DNA from: Fistularia commersonii
Taxonomy: Eukaryota > Chordata > Actinopteri > Syngnathiformes > Fistulariidae
Direction of reading: 5' to 3'
DNA: 64,000 bases
NCBI GenBank assembly: GCA_037954325.1
Contig: JBBMNZ010000013.1
Span: forward strand, 8,366,501 to 8,430,500
The notes beneath the pieces were generated by a model. That model made no database searches. It was not told where the DNA came from and saw nothing but the letters and a program-made list of their open reading frames with translations. This document shows positions 13,001 through 25,233 of this stretch, piece after piece. Each line of letters begins with the position of its first letter. Positions within the stretch are counted from its first letter, which is position 1. A program made the translations under genes and the position numbers.

Positions 13001-13324
13001 AGGTGGATAATCAAATTAATTCATCACCATAGAAAACATTCACAAAGCCCATATGTTTTGTACTACATCTACTCACAATATGTTTCCTTCGGGCTATCGG
13101 AAATCTTTCTGGGCATTAACATAATTGTAATTTCACATTAATATGTTATGCAGGCATTTTAATAATATACCTATCATTACTTTAATGGTATTATTTACAT
13201 AATCATAATCATCACAAGTGAAAATAGGGATAGAAAATGCATTACACATTTGTCTGTTGATACTAGCACACACAACTAAATGAGGAGCTTTCTTGTTTTC
13301 CTTCAAAATTATGTATGGCTTGCC

Positions 13325-13535
13325 AATTGGACTTATCAAACCCCACTGTCCCCTTCCTACTTAAAGGGGAGGATAAAATGTAATGCAAGAGGTCGGCTGT
13401 TAAGTTTAATAGCACTCAGGAAAGTATCAGAGGGGGCTCTTGTTAATGATCTGCCTTTTCTAATGCAGTACTCATTAAAGTGGAGGCCAGAATGCATGCA
13501 GAGGGTAGGGAGGGGACTGTGACCAGATATTACAA
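13325..13535. other. Possible conserved non-coding block
   Basis: This block is unique and non-repetitive, with several homeodomain-like or TAAT-containing words (TTAATAG, GTTAATGA, CTCATTAAAG). It lies in the large pcdh19 intron and shows no transposon signature. Regulatory function is a guess from appearance. Confidence 0.2.
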
Positions 13536-14277
13536 ACCCCCCAACGTTTACGATCTCCAGCAGTGGTCTCGGGCTCTTTTGTGTGTCAGGCAGCACGTCG
13601 TGGATACCCTATGCTCCTTCAATGCTCAGGTCAAATTAACATCAGAAAATAAATAAAGCAAGCAATCGGGCCATGACCTCCCAAGGCCATGGTGCTGCCA
13701 GCCTCTTCAACCTTTCTCCTCCTCCTCCTCTCCTGCTCTGCACATACTGTAGGTCTAACTAGCTTGGATCTGCAGCATAATGTCAAGCTTGGTGTTTGGC
13801 TTTACCACGGGCCAGGTTGTTCCTCGGCTGTCTCTGGAGAAAAGAAACTCGAGATTCGAGGAAAGTGAGAGAATTGGATCTTTGACACCTGTCACTTCCA
13901 CTCTGCTGCACCTTGCTTCCCTGCCACACATAAGGACTTTTCATGTCACAGCTCAGCATGTTATCATGAGTGGGCACAGGGCCTGAGCAATCCAATTACT
14001 TCCACTGTGTCAGACCCCTGCCATCATCCTTATGTATGCTATAGTTATGTTCCTCAAATCAGAGAAGATATGCCTTTTAGTTTCTTTTCCTTTTTTCGAC
14101 TAGTCTCCCACTTCCATGTCAATATCTGTGTTTGATACAATCTGCAGCACTTCTCATGGATTAGCAGTCTGCTGTCAGTGCTCTATATAGTGAATTGGTG
14201 GATGATGGGACTAGACTGTGATTTAAAGTAGTATAAAAGTGAAAACTGCATCATAGGGAATAATCAAGACTCTAGAA

Positions 14278-14631
14278 CAGTGGTCCCCAGGGTCCACAAA
14301 GAAAAAATCTTTCTTGGAACAAATTATATTTTTTTCGTTAGATCTCCCGCATCATGTTTTGAAAAACAACTGTATCCGCCTTCGCCTTACTGCTGCACTT
14401 AATAACAATAATCATAATAATAGTAATAGTAATAATAATAATGATAACCATAATAGTAATAATAATAATGATAATAACTGTCAGATATAAAGTGTAATTT
14501 CTATATTCAGATTAAATACTGTGAACTGACAAAAGTTTTTATCATTTGAACGACAATGCCTCTAACCGGTCTTTGAAAACATTTTCACACATAAAACTGG
14601 TCCCTGGTACAAAAAAGGTAGGGGACAATTG
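14278..14631. mobile_element. hAT-type MITE with 8-bp target-site duplication
   Basis: This 354-bp element is bounded by short imperfect inverted termini, CAGTGGTCCCC at the left and GGGGACAATTG at the right. It is flanked by a perfect 8-bp direct repeat, CTCTAGAA at 14270-14277 and 14632-14639. An 8-bp duplication with CAGNGGT..-type ends is characteristic of the hAT superfamily. The right side also resembles the common fish hAT end (CTGGTCCCTGGTACAAAAAA). The interior includes an expanded AAT-rich microsatellite (14398-14478). There is no transposase, so it is non-autonomous. The intact duplication suggests it is younger than most repeats here. Confidence 0.9.
14398..14478. repeat. AAT-rich imperfect microsatellite inside the hAT MITE
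   Basis: This is a run of AATAAT/AGTAAT/GATAAT units, interrupted, lying entirely inside the hAT-type MITE. Confidence 0.9.
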
Positions 14632-15319
14632 CTCTAGAATATATCATCTTAACCCAGATTATAAATCTGATTGCTTTAAACCGCCCCCTGCATCTGTACA
14701 GAACAAGAGCCTTTTGTTATCTGAATGTTAAAATGTTTGCCTCAACACTAAGTGAGAAACGGGTGAACTGTCTTTTAGATAATGATTACTGCTTTAATGA
14801 CTCTGTCCCTATGAATTCGTGTTTTGCACAGTGAGATAACCTTCCACTCACACTTCATATTATACCTTTGCGCACCACTTCTTGCTCTAAGAGGTTGCTG
14901 AAACAGTATGGAAGGAGAAAAGGAAGGAAATGAGATGGTAAGGAAATCATGCTGTTGCTCCTGTGAAAAGATAAAATGGAATATAAAACACATAGTCCTT
15001 TCTGACACAAAGTGAATGTGACTGAATGAGATGGCATGTTATATTAATTATGTAAGGCTGTACTTTTGAGGCATGACTGAGGCTCACAGAAAGAGGAATT
15101 ACTAAGAATTGGTATGCTGGCCTTGTGTGCAGTCCCCGTTTTTTTGGATCTAGATATGTTGACAGACACTGAAGGTTTGAGATGATAAATAGAAGCACAA
15201 AATGCAAAAAAACAGAATAGAATGCCTCAGCAAGGATGTATTCTTTTAGATATACACCTTGATTTTGAAGCATAATTTACCTTTATCTTTTCGATCATGT
15301 TCCCTAAAATATCTAGTTA

Positions 15320-15410
15320 ATAAAATATAAACATATAATATAATATGATATAATATAATATAATATAGAATCATATGATATAATATAATATAAAATATTA
15401 TAATATTATA
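15320..15410. repeat. AT-rich low-complexity tract (ATATA/TATAATA units)
   Basis: This is an irregular array of ATATAATATA-like pieces in the large pcdh19 intron. No coding or element signature is visible. Confidence 0.85.
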
Positions 15411-18400
15411 CGATTTTTTTTTCTCATTGACAATTGTCAGTCATATTCATATTGTTGTCTTTCACCAGGCTAAGGAAATCTTTTCCCCACTATTCCAAGC
15501 CCCCCTGTAGCTTTCATCCACAACCCAACCCCATTCACATTTGTAATTTAAGAATTCCACCCATCCCATCGCCCCCATTTCTTGCTTTAGACCCAGGGGT
15601 TTGGGAGCAAATTAGGTTGTTAGCTCGGTCAAGCTTAAACACAGTATTGCTGCATTTGTTCCAGTATATTTAAAGATGTCCTCTACCAATGTATTGTGGG
15701 GGAAATGAGGCAAGTACACAAAGGCAAGCAGCCTGCCTGGCCAATATTAAGAGTCGGCATGTCTACAACTAGAATGCCAACTGCCTGCTGTGCTGTGTTT
15801 CAAAGGTGCATACAATTATGAACCTGGAAGTGGAGCATCGGAACACAGGTTAATTTGAAGCCCATCACTTAAACGGAAGTTTGGATATGGGGAATATTTC
15901 GGTTCAGTTTGACAGGCTCAGCTAGTCCCTGGTTACTGTCTTCATAAAATACCAATAAAAAAGCTGGACATTAAATCAAACGCTGAATTAAATGTAGATT
16001 TTTTGTTTCTTCTTTGACACTAGCCCTGAATCACTCCATATCATTTTGTATCTGTGCTTCTCTGCTCTGACTTCAAATCATAAAAAGGAAGACTACAGAG
16101 AATATCACTACATTATGATATTTTCTATCTTGAAAAAAGACATTTCATGGATGTTTCATCATGGTTACGCTAATATATTTATTGTGATCCATGTCAAGAA
16201 TTCAGTCAGTTGATAAGACCAAAATAGTATTGTATTAAATATACTTGCGGGCAAAGAGCAGACTTTTTCATCGATATTAAGTTGACTTTTTTTTTTTGAT
16301 CTACAGAAAAGTAAAAATAATCAAAATAAAAATCATTTGACTTACACGGTAGTTGGTGGATATTCATGCTGCTGTTATTTGATATCTTATTTTCAAATTA
16401 TTAGAGTGATCAAGTGGTGACTTTTTAAACGTTTCTTGATTGCAGCGAAATTGATTATAAAAAAATTGTTGCAATTAATGCCTCGTAGTAAGAGCTTAAC
16501 CATCATTTTTGCCTTTGGTTACATTTCTGTCATCCACATATATATTGGATTTCATTGGAGAGTGCATATTTCTCCCAAGTCTCAATATGCTGCAGCTTTT
16601 GCACTGTAATTTAATAGATGAATTCCTTTCAGTTTGATTTGGGACCCTCAGCCAGATGTCTTCCTTGAACCAGGGTATTAAAGCTGCTCTCGACTATGTG
16701 ACCATGGTTTTCTGTAACCCAGTCCTTTGTGTCCAGTAAGGTTAAATTAGTTCAGAATGTTTGGAGCGATGATGCCCTGTGAGGTGCTGTCATACATGAA
16801 GATGATTAATGATTTTGGCGGTTCTAAACCTTACAGATCACCCCAGATCTGATCAGTATGAAGCTTTACCCTTCCAGCAGAGAACATGTCACAATATGAC
16901 AGTATGGTTCTGTAACATGTGGGTGTCCCAGTTGGTGGATGCAGGCATAGTGTGGCAATGGAAAGAGAGGCTGAGATAGATGTATATGTGTGTATATGTT
17001 TATACTTTATTTATAATACACAATGAGGTAATAATGTGAGATAATCCAATCCACAGTGCATTTCTACTATAACATACAGTCCAATGGCCAGAAACTATGC
17101 TTTGTGCACAAGAGAGTTCCACAATGATACAGTGATTTATAAGCTGTGATGTGTTTTTTTTTTTCCTTTTCCCTCTGCTGTTGCACATCTGTTTAACAGA
17201 TGCTGTTTGTACCAATTTAAAAGACAGTGCATTGTTTGTCAACATGACTTTGAAAATGCATTCTTTATTCCTGCTAAAGAATGCAGACACTGGGCTGGGT
17301 GAGCCTGCAGCAAGGAAGACAACAGGGATAGCCAAAGTAAATATTTTCCTTGAACTTGCATCTTTTAAAACAATTATTGGCAAGCGCATAGAATAACAAG
17401 TGTGACTCAAGCTAAAAAATAAGTTGAAGTGACATTTTGTAGTAGCTTTTGTGAGGGCACAGGCTGGCATGTTGTAACTGCCAAGCTGTCAGACACTCTC
17501 TCTGGGGCTCAATGGATTAGACATTGAATCAGTTCTTTACAAATTGAGTGGTGCTAATGCTTATGAACCTCTTGCTTCACCAGGCATACAAAAACAGCTC
17601 GCCTAGTGATTCCAATTTCCTTGGCAAGTAGTATTTGACAACAAGAGTCAGAGGATGACTGGTCAGATGGACATAAATGGGAGGAAAAGATCTTTGGATG
17701 GATGATATATTTAATTACATCACTTTACACTGTGTGAGCAGTACTGATGAGATGAAAAAGGAAGAAGGGAGGAGTAGACATATGAGTGATTATTTTTTTT
17801 TGGGGGGGGGGACTGCAATGGATGAATATCAGGGCGTCAGGCTGGGGGGTGCAGCATGATGAGGCTGAACCAGATGCTTTGGGGAGAAGGAGAGGACTCA
17901 GTGCTGTAAAGAGAATGATGGCACAGTAAGGGTACCCCTCTACTGTTTGTAAAAACAAGACCATCACACTCCATCTTGCCACTCCCACAGGAGCCAAGCC
18001 TCTAGGCTGATTTATGACCCACAGACTGAATTGGCTGGCTGGGATGACAGCAGTGCTTGGACTCTCCTTTTGTGAGAAGTGCATGATGCTGCTTGACCAG
18101 ACCTCTGCTGACCGTAGATATCTCCTACTGTTCTAAAGGCTTCCTCATCTCCATTGTCAGGTCCGGGTAACGCAAAGCCTGCTCGGTCTTTAGCATTAGC
18201 CACCAGTAGATACACACCCTCTTTACCGCTGCTGCCATATTTTATGAAACATCATCCCCTGTGATATTACAATCAGCTTCTGCTTCACAGGTGTTATTTT
18301 GGCCCTGAAGTGGCAATTAAGATTTAATCAATCTGTGACTGCCACATTAGAAAATTAATATTGAGGAGATTTAGAAACATTTTACTGTCAAAAAAAACAA

Positions 18401-19504
18401 TTAATTTCAAAGATGAAAGCAAAGTGTACAACATTTGAAGTTGGTAGCTTACACTATTAGCATAAGCTTGCCTATTGACTGTGCCACATGTGATTTTTCT
18501 GAAAGGCAGTTTGAAAAAATTCATATCAATCCAAACAGATGTTCTGAACAGAAGAAAGGGAAGTGGGATTGGTTGACTTGTAAAGATCAGACATGATGAA
18601 CTTAGCTCTCTTTGTGAGCAGGTTTGCTCACAAATGCCGCCCTTATCCACCAGTCTGTGAATGGGAATGCTAATTGGTTGTAAAATGCTCAAGGGTGATC
18701 TAGAGCGTATGGTTCAAAAGCCTTTGGGGTGTGTCCAATCCTTTCAAATTAGTCTAGTAATGCATAATCTAGGTATAGAATCAAGTGCAAAGGACAGAGA
18801 CTTTTTTTGCTTCTAAGTCAATAATGTGTGTTTTGGGTTTAAAAGGATTTACCTTCCTGCAGATAGCCAGGAGAATTTAAATTGCTGCACTTTTCTTTAT
18901 TAAAAAGACATACTGTGCAACCCACTTGAGCCTCATGTAGCTGAAATAAAATTTCGGAATTTAAATGCTTAGTCCTTCCACTGGAAGTAATCACCATATT
19001 TAGTGGTCTTGCTGCAACATCTCACGATATTTGTGCACTGAAGTGTTTTCAGTGAATGAAAGCAGCCTCAAATCTTTGAAGTTAAATGTTAAAGAATGTA
19101 TAATATAACACTATTAAGAACATCTCTTGGCAAATATTCAGTGGTCTTGTCCTGTGAGAAACTTAAATTCTTATTGAACATACATCGTCATGCTTCATGC
19201 GAAAATCTGTGTAGGCGTGACATTATCAGGTGCAGTGTTGTTAAGGCACCAATAACAGACTTGTCCATAATACAACACCACATCACCCTGTGTGCCTAAG
19301 TACATGCAAGAACATTTGCTATGAATTGATCTTGCAACTGTATATGGAAATGTGGGTGTCTATGCTGTGTATAGGAGATGTGACTAAAAATATGTCCTAT
19401 AAAAGCGGTCAATTTTCCTGTATTTATCGACACAGAGGTACAACGTTTTCCACCCAATGGCTAGACTTGAATAATAGCCTTTTGAAAAAGGCTTGTTCGA
19501 TAGC

Positions 19505-19960
19505 TTTGTCAACGTACAAGACAGCAGTGAGACCAGTGATACTGTATGGATCTAAAATCAGTGACAATGACGAAAAGACAGGCGGCAGAGCTAGAGGTCG
19601 CAGAGATGAAAATGTTGACGTTTTTTTTGGGATTGACAATGATGGATAGGATCAGGAATGAGTCCATCAGAGGAATGGCGCATGTTAGATGTTTTGGAGA
19701 GACGGTCAGAGAAGCCAGACTGAGAAGGCTTGGTCATGTACAGAGGAGGGATAGTGTATATATTGGCAGACAGATGCTGGAATTGGAGCTGCCAGGCAGG
19801 AGGTCTAGAGGAAGACCAAAGAGAAGATTTATGGACATAGTGACAGAGGATATGAAGGTAGTTGGTGTGAGAGAGGAGGATACAGAGAATTAGGTTAGAT
19901 GGAGAAGGTAGATTTGCTGTGGCGACCCCTGAAGGGAAAAGAAGAGGGTAGCTTTTCATT
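19505..19960 (+). mobile_element. RTE-like LINE, 3' end of reverse transcriptase ORF (degraded)
   Basis: The translated pieces match the C-terminal end of a widespread fish non-LTR retrotransposon polyprotein: KTAVRPVILYG, then, after a frame change near 19560, AELEVAEMKML, MDRIRNESIRG, GHVQRRDS, LELELPGRRSRGRPKRRF and a broken end near 19890-19930. The 3' end has the CTGTGGCGACCCCTGAAGGG motif typical of this family. Only the last part is present, a 5'-truncated copy as expected from target-primed reverse transcription. It lies in the last pcdh19 intron, in the same orientation as the gene. The clade (RTE, Expander-like) is from memory. Confidence 0.85.
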
Positions 19961-20327
19961 TCAAAGTTAGTTAAAGTTGAGATATACTGGTTAATTAAAA
20001 GTCACTCACAGTCAAAACTTTTGCAGACCACAACTAAAATACTTCAGGGTTTCAGTTGCACCTTTTTTTCCTTTCTGTCACACCAAATATATCCTCTTTA
20101 CATTTTCTCTGTGTTCAGGTGTATCTATTTTTGTGTTACCAAAGGAATCATGAAATCTATTGTTAATAGTTCAACAAAAATGTCAACATATACAAAGAAA
20201 AATACAAAAACGTTCTGTTATAAGATGATTTATATGGCCACCCTGGATGGTCAGCAACTTTGAATCATCTCACCTGTTAACCACCTTTGTCTTATAGGTT
20301 CTTAGAACTCATTTCCTACTATATCTC

Positions 20328-20357
20328 TTATAAGATATTCCATCCCATATCTTATAA
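20328..20357. repeat. Perfect 11-bp inverted repeat, 8-nt loop
   Basis: TTATAAGATAT at 20328-20338 pairs exactly with ATATCTTATAA at 20347-20357, separated by TCCATCCC. It is AT-rich, so chance is a realistic explanation. Confidence 0.7.
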
Positions 20358-20617
20358 AAGTGACACCCTTTAAAATCATTGTAAAAACCAAAAAATGCCC
20401 AACAATACTAATGGTATTCGGCCTATTCTGAAAATTGTCAGTATTCATTATTTTCCAATCCATTTTCAAAGTGCCGCTTAGTGCATTTATAAATCTTGAG
20501 GGATGAATTCCACAATAAAATTGAATGTGCCTGATTTCACAGCAAAATATATCAATTTGATGTGTGATGTGTTGATTTGTTTATTGATTTTTTTTTTTTT
20601 CAGCATTCTTGCATTTT

Positions 20618-20770
20618 AAGATTCAAGTTGTTGATTGTCACATGCACAGTGTGCACGTGTTTCCATGTACAGTGAAATTCCATTTGGATATACATTGATA
20701 AGAAATAATGGTAGTGTAAACATTATTGGCAGTGTGATAAGACATTATTGTGTAACATTATGTAGCATAT
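20618..20770 (-). mobile_element. LINE 3' tail fragment
   Basis: It shares with the segment at 33281 the order AAGATTCAAG, TTGTCACATGCACAGTGT, TGTACAGTGAAATTC and GTAAACATTATT. This pattern (AGATTCAA..TTGTCACATG..ACAGTGAAAT) is a common 3' end of fish LINEs read antisense. No coding part remains. The strand and family are uncertain. Confidence 0.6.
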
Positions 20771-22084
20771 GTGTAACAATTACAGTAACAGTAATTGTTC
20801 TCTTTCAATAAGATCTCCCTCACTAATTGCTTGGTATGAAATCATAAATAGCAAATATCCCCAGTGATATTTTGCTCTATATTTTAGCCTACTTGAAGAC
20901 TGTTCCCCTGACTGATCAGTAAACTTGTTTTCTTGATGACTTGGAATTCATGTTGACATCAGGAGGTGCCCTTTTGTTCAGTACTTGACTCACTGCTGGA
21001 ATGGCCTGTCATTCATCTGTTGAATTACAGTTAGCTTTTTTCTTTTTACAGATTGTGGTTTATTGAAGGTCGATGGCCTGTCACATTTTTATTTAAATTT
21101 AGTTGCTTCTGTTTGTTGTGGCCTTTTAGAGCAACATCTGCGTTTTATGAATCTCTAAGCAGAGGCAGGATGTGTCAGTGTTAATTGTGCTTGGCTTTCA
21201 TGACAATACCATTTACAACCCAGTTGCTCTGCCATAGACCTTTGAAAGGAAGGCGCCAAATCGGTATTCACTGCATATGCATGCACTGCAAAGTAAAGAG
21301 CATAAACCATGTGTATATTTCTTTGTGCCTCAAGGCTTTTCATGTTTTGAATGTGCTTCAGGCTGCTGAAAAAGCTTAAGAATTTAGAGGAACTTGCATT
21401 CATCACGAGATGCTTTGGAGAAACTTGAGATTACTAAAATAGAGCTGTTCTGAAGCATACAAGCTTATGTGTATATTACGAGTTTTAAAAAACATTATTT
21501 GTATATTAAGATGTATTGAAAGTAAATCATTATCAAGTTATGTGTCAATGTTAAAAAAAAAATATTTATGTTTATCACTTACTCACTTTATGATATTTGC
21601 AATTTTTACAGCAATGGTTCTCCATCTTTTGAAAGTATGAATTAAGAAAAAAAATCCTACCAGTTTTGAATTCTCCTAGGTGATAATTAATCTGTGGACT
21701 AGACATTTCCAGTCTGTGTGGTACATTATATTACCAATTAAGCAAGAGCGTGATTAAATTTGCATTCGCTGATGCAGACTTCATCTTTCAGTGTCACAGA
21801 GTGCATCATAAACACACAATCAAAAGAAACTAATTTTGTGCTACCCCGGTCTCATTTTGGACTTCGGTCACTTATTATCTGCATTCTTGGTGCTGGTGTT
21901 CATGTTTTGTGCCCACAGGCAAGGTGACTACTCCACAGCCTAAATGTCTCCTATTTGGAATCAGACAGACTATGACACCCATTGCTTATTCATTCAATCA
22001 TTTACTGACTGTGTTTTCAGTTTTATCAGATTATAGTTTATGAGAGACAGCTCTGGCATACCTGCCACTGAAAAGCTAGTCTCG

Positions 22085-22335
22085 AATCTTTAAATATCGA
22101 TCCCCTGGGCCCAAGCAGAGAAGCCTCTCATGAATGCTGTGAAAGGATGGAGAAAAACAGATCATTAGTGATTTTAATTAGGTGATCTGTCAAGCTGCGA
22201 TTGCCAGATGTAGGCGTATGCATTTGGGTCGATAGCAATACCCCTCACAATTCCCTCTTGTCACCTTGAGCCACTGGTATCCAGACTGTCACGCACTCAT
22301 ATAGAGGCAAGCAGAGGAAAGTTCATGAATGTGTC
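22085..22335. other. Possible conserved non-coding block
   Basis: This is a non-repetitive block with balanced composition, AT-rich homeodomain-like words (GATTTTAATTAGGTGATC) and no protein-like frame, about 1.2 kb upstream of the last pcdh19 exon. A regulatory role is only a suggestion. Confidence 0.2.
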
Positions 22336-23539
22336 ATTGCGCACGTCTGTTGCAGGTTGTTTATTTTTCTCTTCCTTGGAGTTGTTGGAAAAAACACTTC
22401 AGAACAGAAGCAGAGAATTTATTTCATATTGGTCACTTATTTTTAAAGTGAAATACATGCGTTGTAACCAAGATTATTTGTCTCAATTTGAATAAAAAAA
22501 TACTAGATTGATTTTAAATGTTTTAATCAAAGCATTCTAAAAATGCCATTAAAAACAGTTTAAGGAATAGATCATAACAACTGGTGGTTAATGTGATACG
22601 ATGCTTGTTTTCAAAGTCCTTTCCCTTGAACATAACAAACACCCAAAAAATGCGGTTCTACAGACAAGAGACAAATCTAATTTTCACTCCAACATCAAAC
22701 ATCATTACATATTTATAATCTGGTGCGAGATGACAAAGGCAGAGAAAGGGAGAGGAACTGCAACACAGGAACATGCCCGGTGTCTCTTCCTGCAATATTG
22801 TACTGATTGTACTGTTGCAACCCACTTCATTTTGGTTTGCAGCAAGAAACCCAATCATAGAGGAACTGCAAATTGACTTTTGACTTTCCAAAACATGTAA
22901 TGTATGTAATTAACATACAAGAAGTGTCCAAAACACTCAGGTGTAGCCAGCAGATTAAACTGAGCTGAGGTTTGAAGGACCTGGAGGAACAAAGCGTAAA
23001 GGCTGATCAATGGTTTGGTTCAACAACTTGTGCAATTTTGTGTTGAGTCCTTTATGCTTCTATCTAATTATAGTCAGCTATGTGTAGAAGTATATTCTCC
23101 TGCAATAATACTGCTGCATCACTAGCTGGTAGTGTGGCTCTGTGCTTCATTTCTTTTCGAAAAAAAAAACAACATTTTTTTAAGAAGGTATATCAGCACT
23201 ACTGAAAACATCAAAGAATACAATGTTAGTTGGTGATGGTGTGTGGAAACTGCAGACAATATCAATTTAAACGTGTGCGTCACTTCAATAGGATAAATGG
23301 ATTTTCATACCTAGTCTTAGCCTAAAGTATTTATTTATCTTTACAACTTTAAATCAAGCTCATAGGAAAGCTCACAATTTGTGGCACACAGGGGCTGTGT
23401 AATTTACATAACAATTTACATCTTGGGCTACCTTAAAAAACCTTTTTACTGTTATTTTTCTATTTCATATTTTATTCATTTCAGCACAGACTTCCAACCT
23501 GAAAACCATCCCTTTTTTTCTATGTTTTGCCACCCACAG

Positions 23540-24099
23540 ATCCCACTGAAGGCTTTCACTGCCAAGATGAGTGCCGTATCCTAGGCCATTCGGACCGCTG
23601 TTGGATGCCTCGTGTCCCTATCCCAGCACGTGCCAAGTCACCCGAGCATGCTCGTAATGTCATCGCATTGTCTATCGAGGCCACCACAGTGGATGTGCCA
23701 CACTATGAGGATGGCACCACCAAGAGGACTTTTGCCACTTTTGGCAAAGATGGGCCTGAGGATGTGGAACGAGGAGAGATTAAGGGAAAGCGGACTCAGG
23801 AGTCTCAGGTGTGTAGCCCCAAGGCCAATGGGGGCGCTATCCGTGAAGCTGGTAATGGGCGTGAGGTAGCCAGCCCCATTACTTCTCCTGTGCACCTTAG
23901 GAGCCCACTGTCCAAGCCTTCATCTACCTACAACACACTGAAGTGCCGCGATGCAGAGCGAATTGCCAACCACAGTCTGTTGCGGCAGCCAGAAGGAAAA
24001 GACAGTGAGCCCGCTGTACGGGAGATCAACACACTTCTCCATGATGGCCGTGTAAAGGAGTCTCCGAGCAGCAAGCGCTTGAAGGACATTGTGCTTTAG
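23540..24099 (+). CDS. pcdh19: Protocadherin-19, last coding exon and C-terminus
   Basis: The exon begins after a CCCACAG acceptor. AT (23540-23541) joins the G left by the previous exon to make Asp. It then codes 185 residues and stops at TAG (24097-24099). Recognisable PCDH19 tail blocks, in order, are EGFHCQDECRILGHSDRCW, a Pro/Arg linker, KSPEHARNVIALSIEAT, KRTFATFGKD, KGKRT, REAGNG, ASPITSPVHLRS and the C-terminal KESPSSKRLKDIVL, which closely resembles the mammalian KESPGVKRLKDIVL end as I remember it. The segment between about 23930 and 24030 (after SSTYNTL) looks unlike mammals and is probably the fast-evolving part. With the two exons above, the window encodes 263 residues, roughly the last quarter of a protein of about 1,150 residues. 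The sequence is intact with no internal stop. The tail lies in the cytoplasm beneath cadherin-type neuronal contacts. Confidence 0.97.
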
Positions 24100-24146
24100 C
24101 AAGCTTCTCAATGACCCACATCGACATGCTTATACAGTAAGAAGCT

Positions 24147-24239
24147 TTATATATATATACATATATATGAATATATATGTGTGTTTATATACATACATAC
24201 ATATGTGTATATATATACAGATATATGTGTGTGTGTGTG
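24147..24239. repeat. TA/TG/TACA compound microsatellite in the 3' UTR
   Basis: Mixed TATATA, TACATA and TGTGTG units start about 50 bp after the pcdh19 stop codon. The tract would be transcribed in the mRNA and is likely length-polymorphic. Confidence 0.9.
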
Positions 24240-24694
24240 CTTTAGCTGTATGTTCACAAAAGAGCAAGTCTTTGGAACTAGGGGCACACTTATTTGCAGT
24301 ATACAATATTCCTCACTCGGCTTGGACAATGAGGACAATGGACTGTATTATGCTGCAGCTACTTGTGTGCTAACAGATGTGGGTTGTTGTGATTGTAGTC
24401 GAAGTGTTTTCTCCTCGTTCGCTCTATTTCTATATACCAATCGGCATTGAGTGGACAGGTAGGATACCGTTGACTGCAAGGACATGGCCCGTGGAGCTCT
24501 TCAGCCCTTGAGCCAAAGCCAACCACTAAATTTCTGGACACCTGTGGTGCCAAAGTACAGTTATGCCTTTTAAACTACCTTTGTATCACAAATGGATATC
24601 TGCCTTCATTGGTTTTGCAGTTTGGTCCAACTGTCAAAATCACTCTTTTTTTTTTTTTTTTTTGTATAGTGAACTCTGTTAATAATGCGGTTGT

Positions 24695-24700
24695 AATAAA
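24695..24700 (+). promoter_or_regulatory. pcdh19: Candidate poly(A) signal AATAAA
   Basis: A canonical AATAAA lies about 600 bp after the pcdh19 stop, with TG/T-rich sequence downstream (GTGTACATGGGATTC). It is a plausible proximal cleavage signal. Confidence 0.5.
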
Positions 24701-25227
24701 CAGGTGTACATGGGATTCATCTTAACTTATCCTCACTTATTCAACAGTTTTCTGAAAAATCAGGAGAAAGGAGATCTTTCAGTCTTTTTCCTTCCGCCCT
24801 AAGACTTTCTCTGCATATCCCAGAGGACATCCAAGTGTCATCAGACTGTAAGGTCTTTACAGTATTTATACTTTATCATGGATCAAGATAAGTGAACTCT
24901 TGCTATCAGCCCATCCGCCACGAAAACTGGAAGTGGGACACGTAGATCTTTGTGTTCAAATTGAGTTGTATGAGAAAAAAAAGACTTGCTTTTGAAATCT
25001 CCTGTGCCCATAATTGATTGTAGCCCGTGGAGCACAAATTAGAATTTTGTGTTCTGGTCTTGTACTTTTATGACTACTGATTATGGGGCTAGGATAGAAG
25101 GGATCGTCACTCTTGTCTTGCTATGTGAAACTCTGTATAGGGTTTACTATTATCATTTTTATTAACCTGTTGTTCTGTGACAATCCCTTTAATGTTTGGT
25201 TTCAACAGAAAAAAAAAAGAAAAAGAA

Positions 25228-25233
25228 AATAAA
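25228..25233 (+). promoter_or_regulatory. pcdh19: Candidate poly(A) signal AATAAA
   Basis: This AATAAA is embedded in an A-rich run and followed by CATTGGTGTTC, a possible GT-rich downstream element. It would give a 3' UTR of about 1.15 kb. Confidence 0.4.

Larger units (their letters stand above)
4321..23539 (+). other. pcdh19: pcdh19 last intron (19.2 kb)
   Basis: The intron runs from GTAAGA at 4321 to a pyrimidine-rich acceptor ending CCCACAG at 23533-23539. It holds few recognisable transposons for its size: a hAT MITE (14278-14631), an RTE-like LINE 3' end (19505-19960) and a LINE 3' tail (20618-20770). It also has several simple repeats: a TTTA-rich tract 9162-9240, purine-rich tracts near 10020-10075, and an AT-rich tract 15320-15410. 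The remainder is unique-looking DNA with scattered GC-mixed blocks that could be regulatory. I see no further exon, no RNA gene and no gene on the opposite strand. Confidence 0.85.

Noticed and set aside
17000..17470. Minus-strand 156-residue open frame in the intron
   Set aside because: Low-complexity residues (FFSLSHTC, KRKKKN), no known domain and no splice context. Treated as chance.
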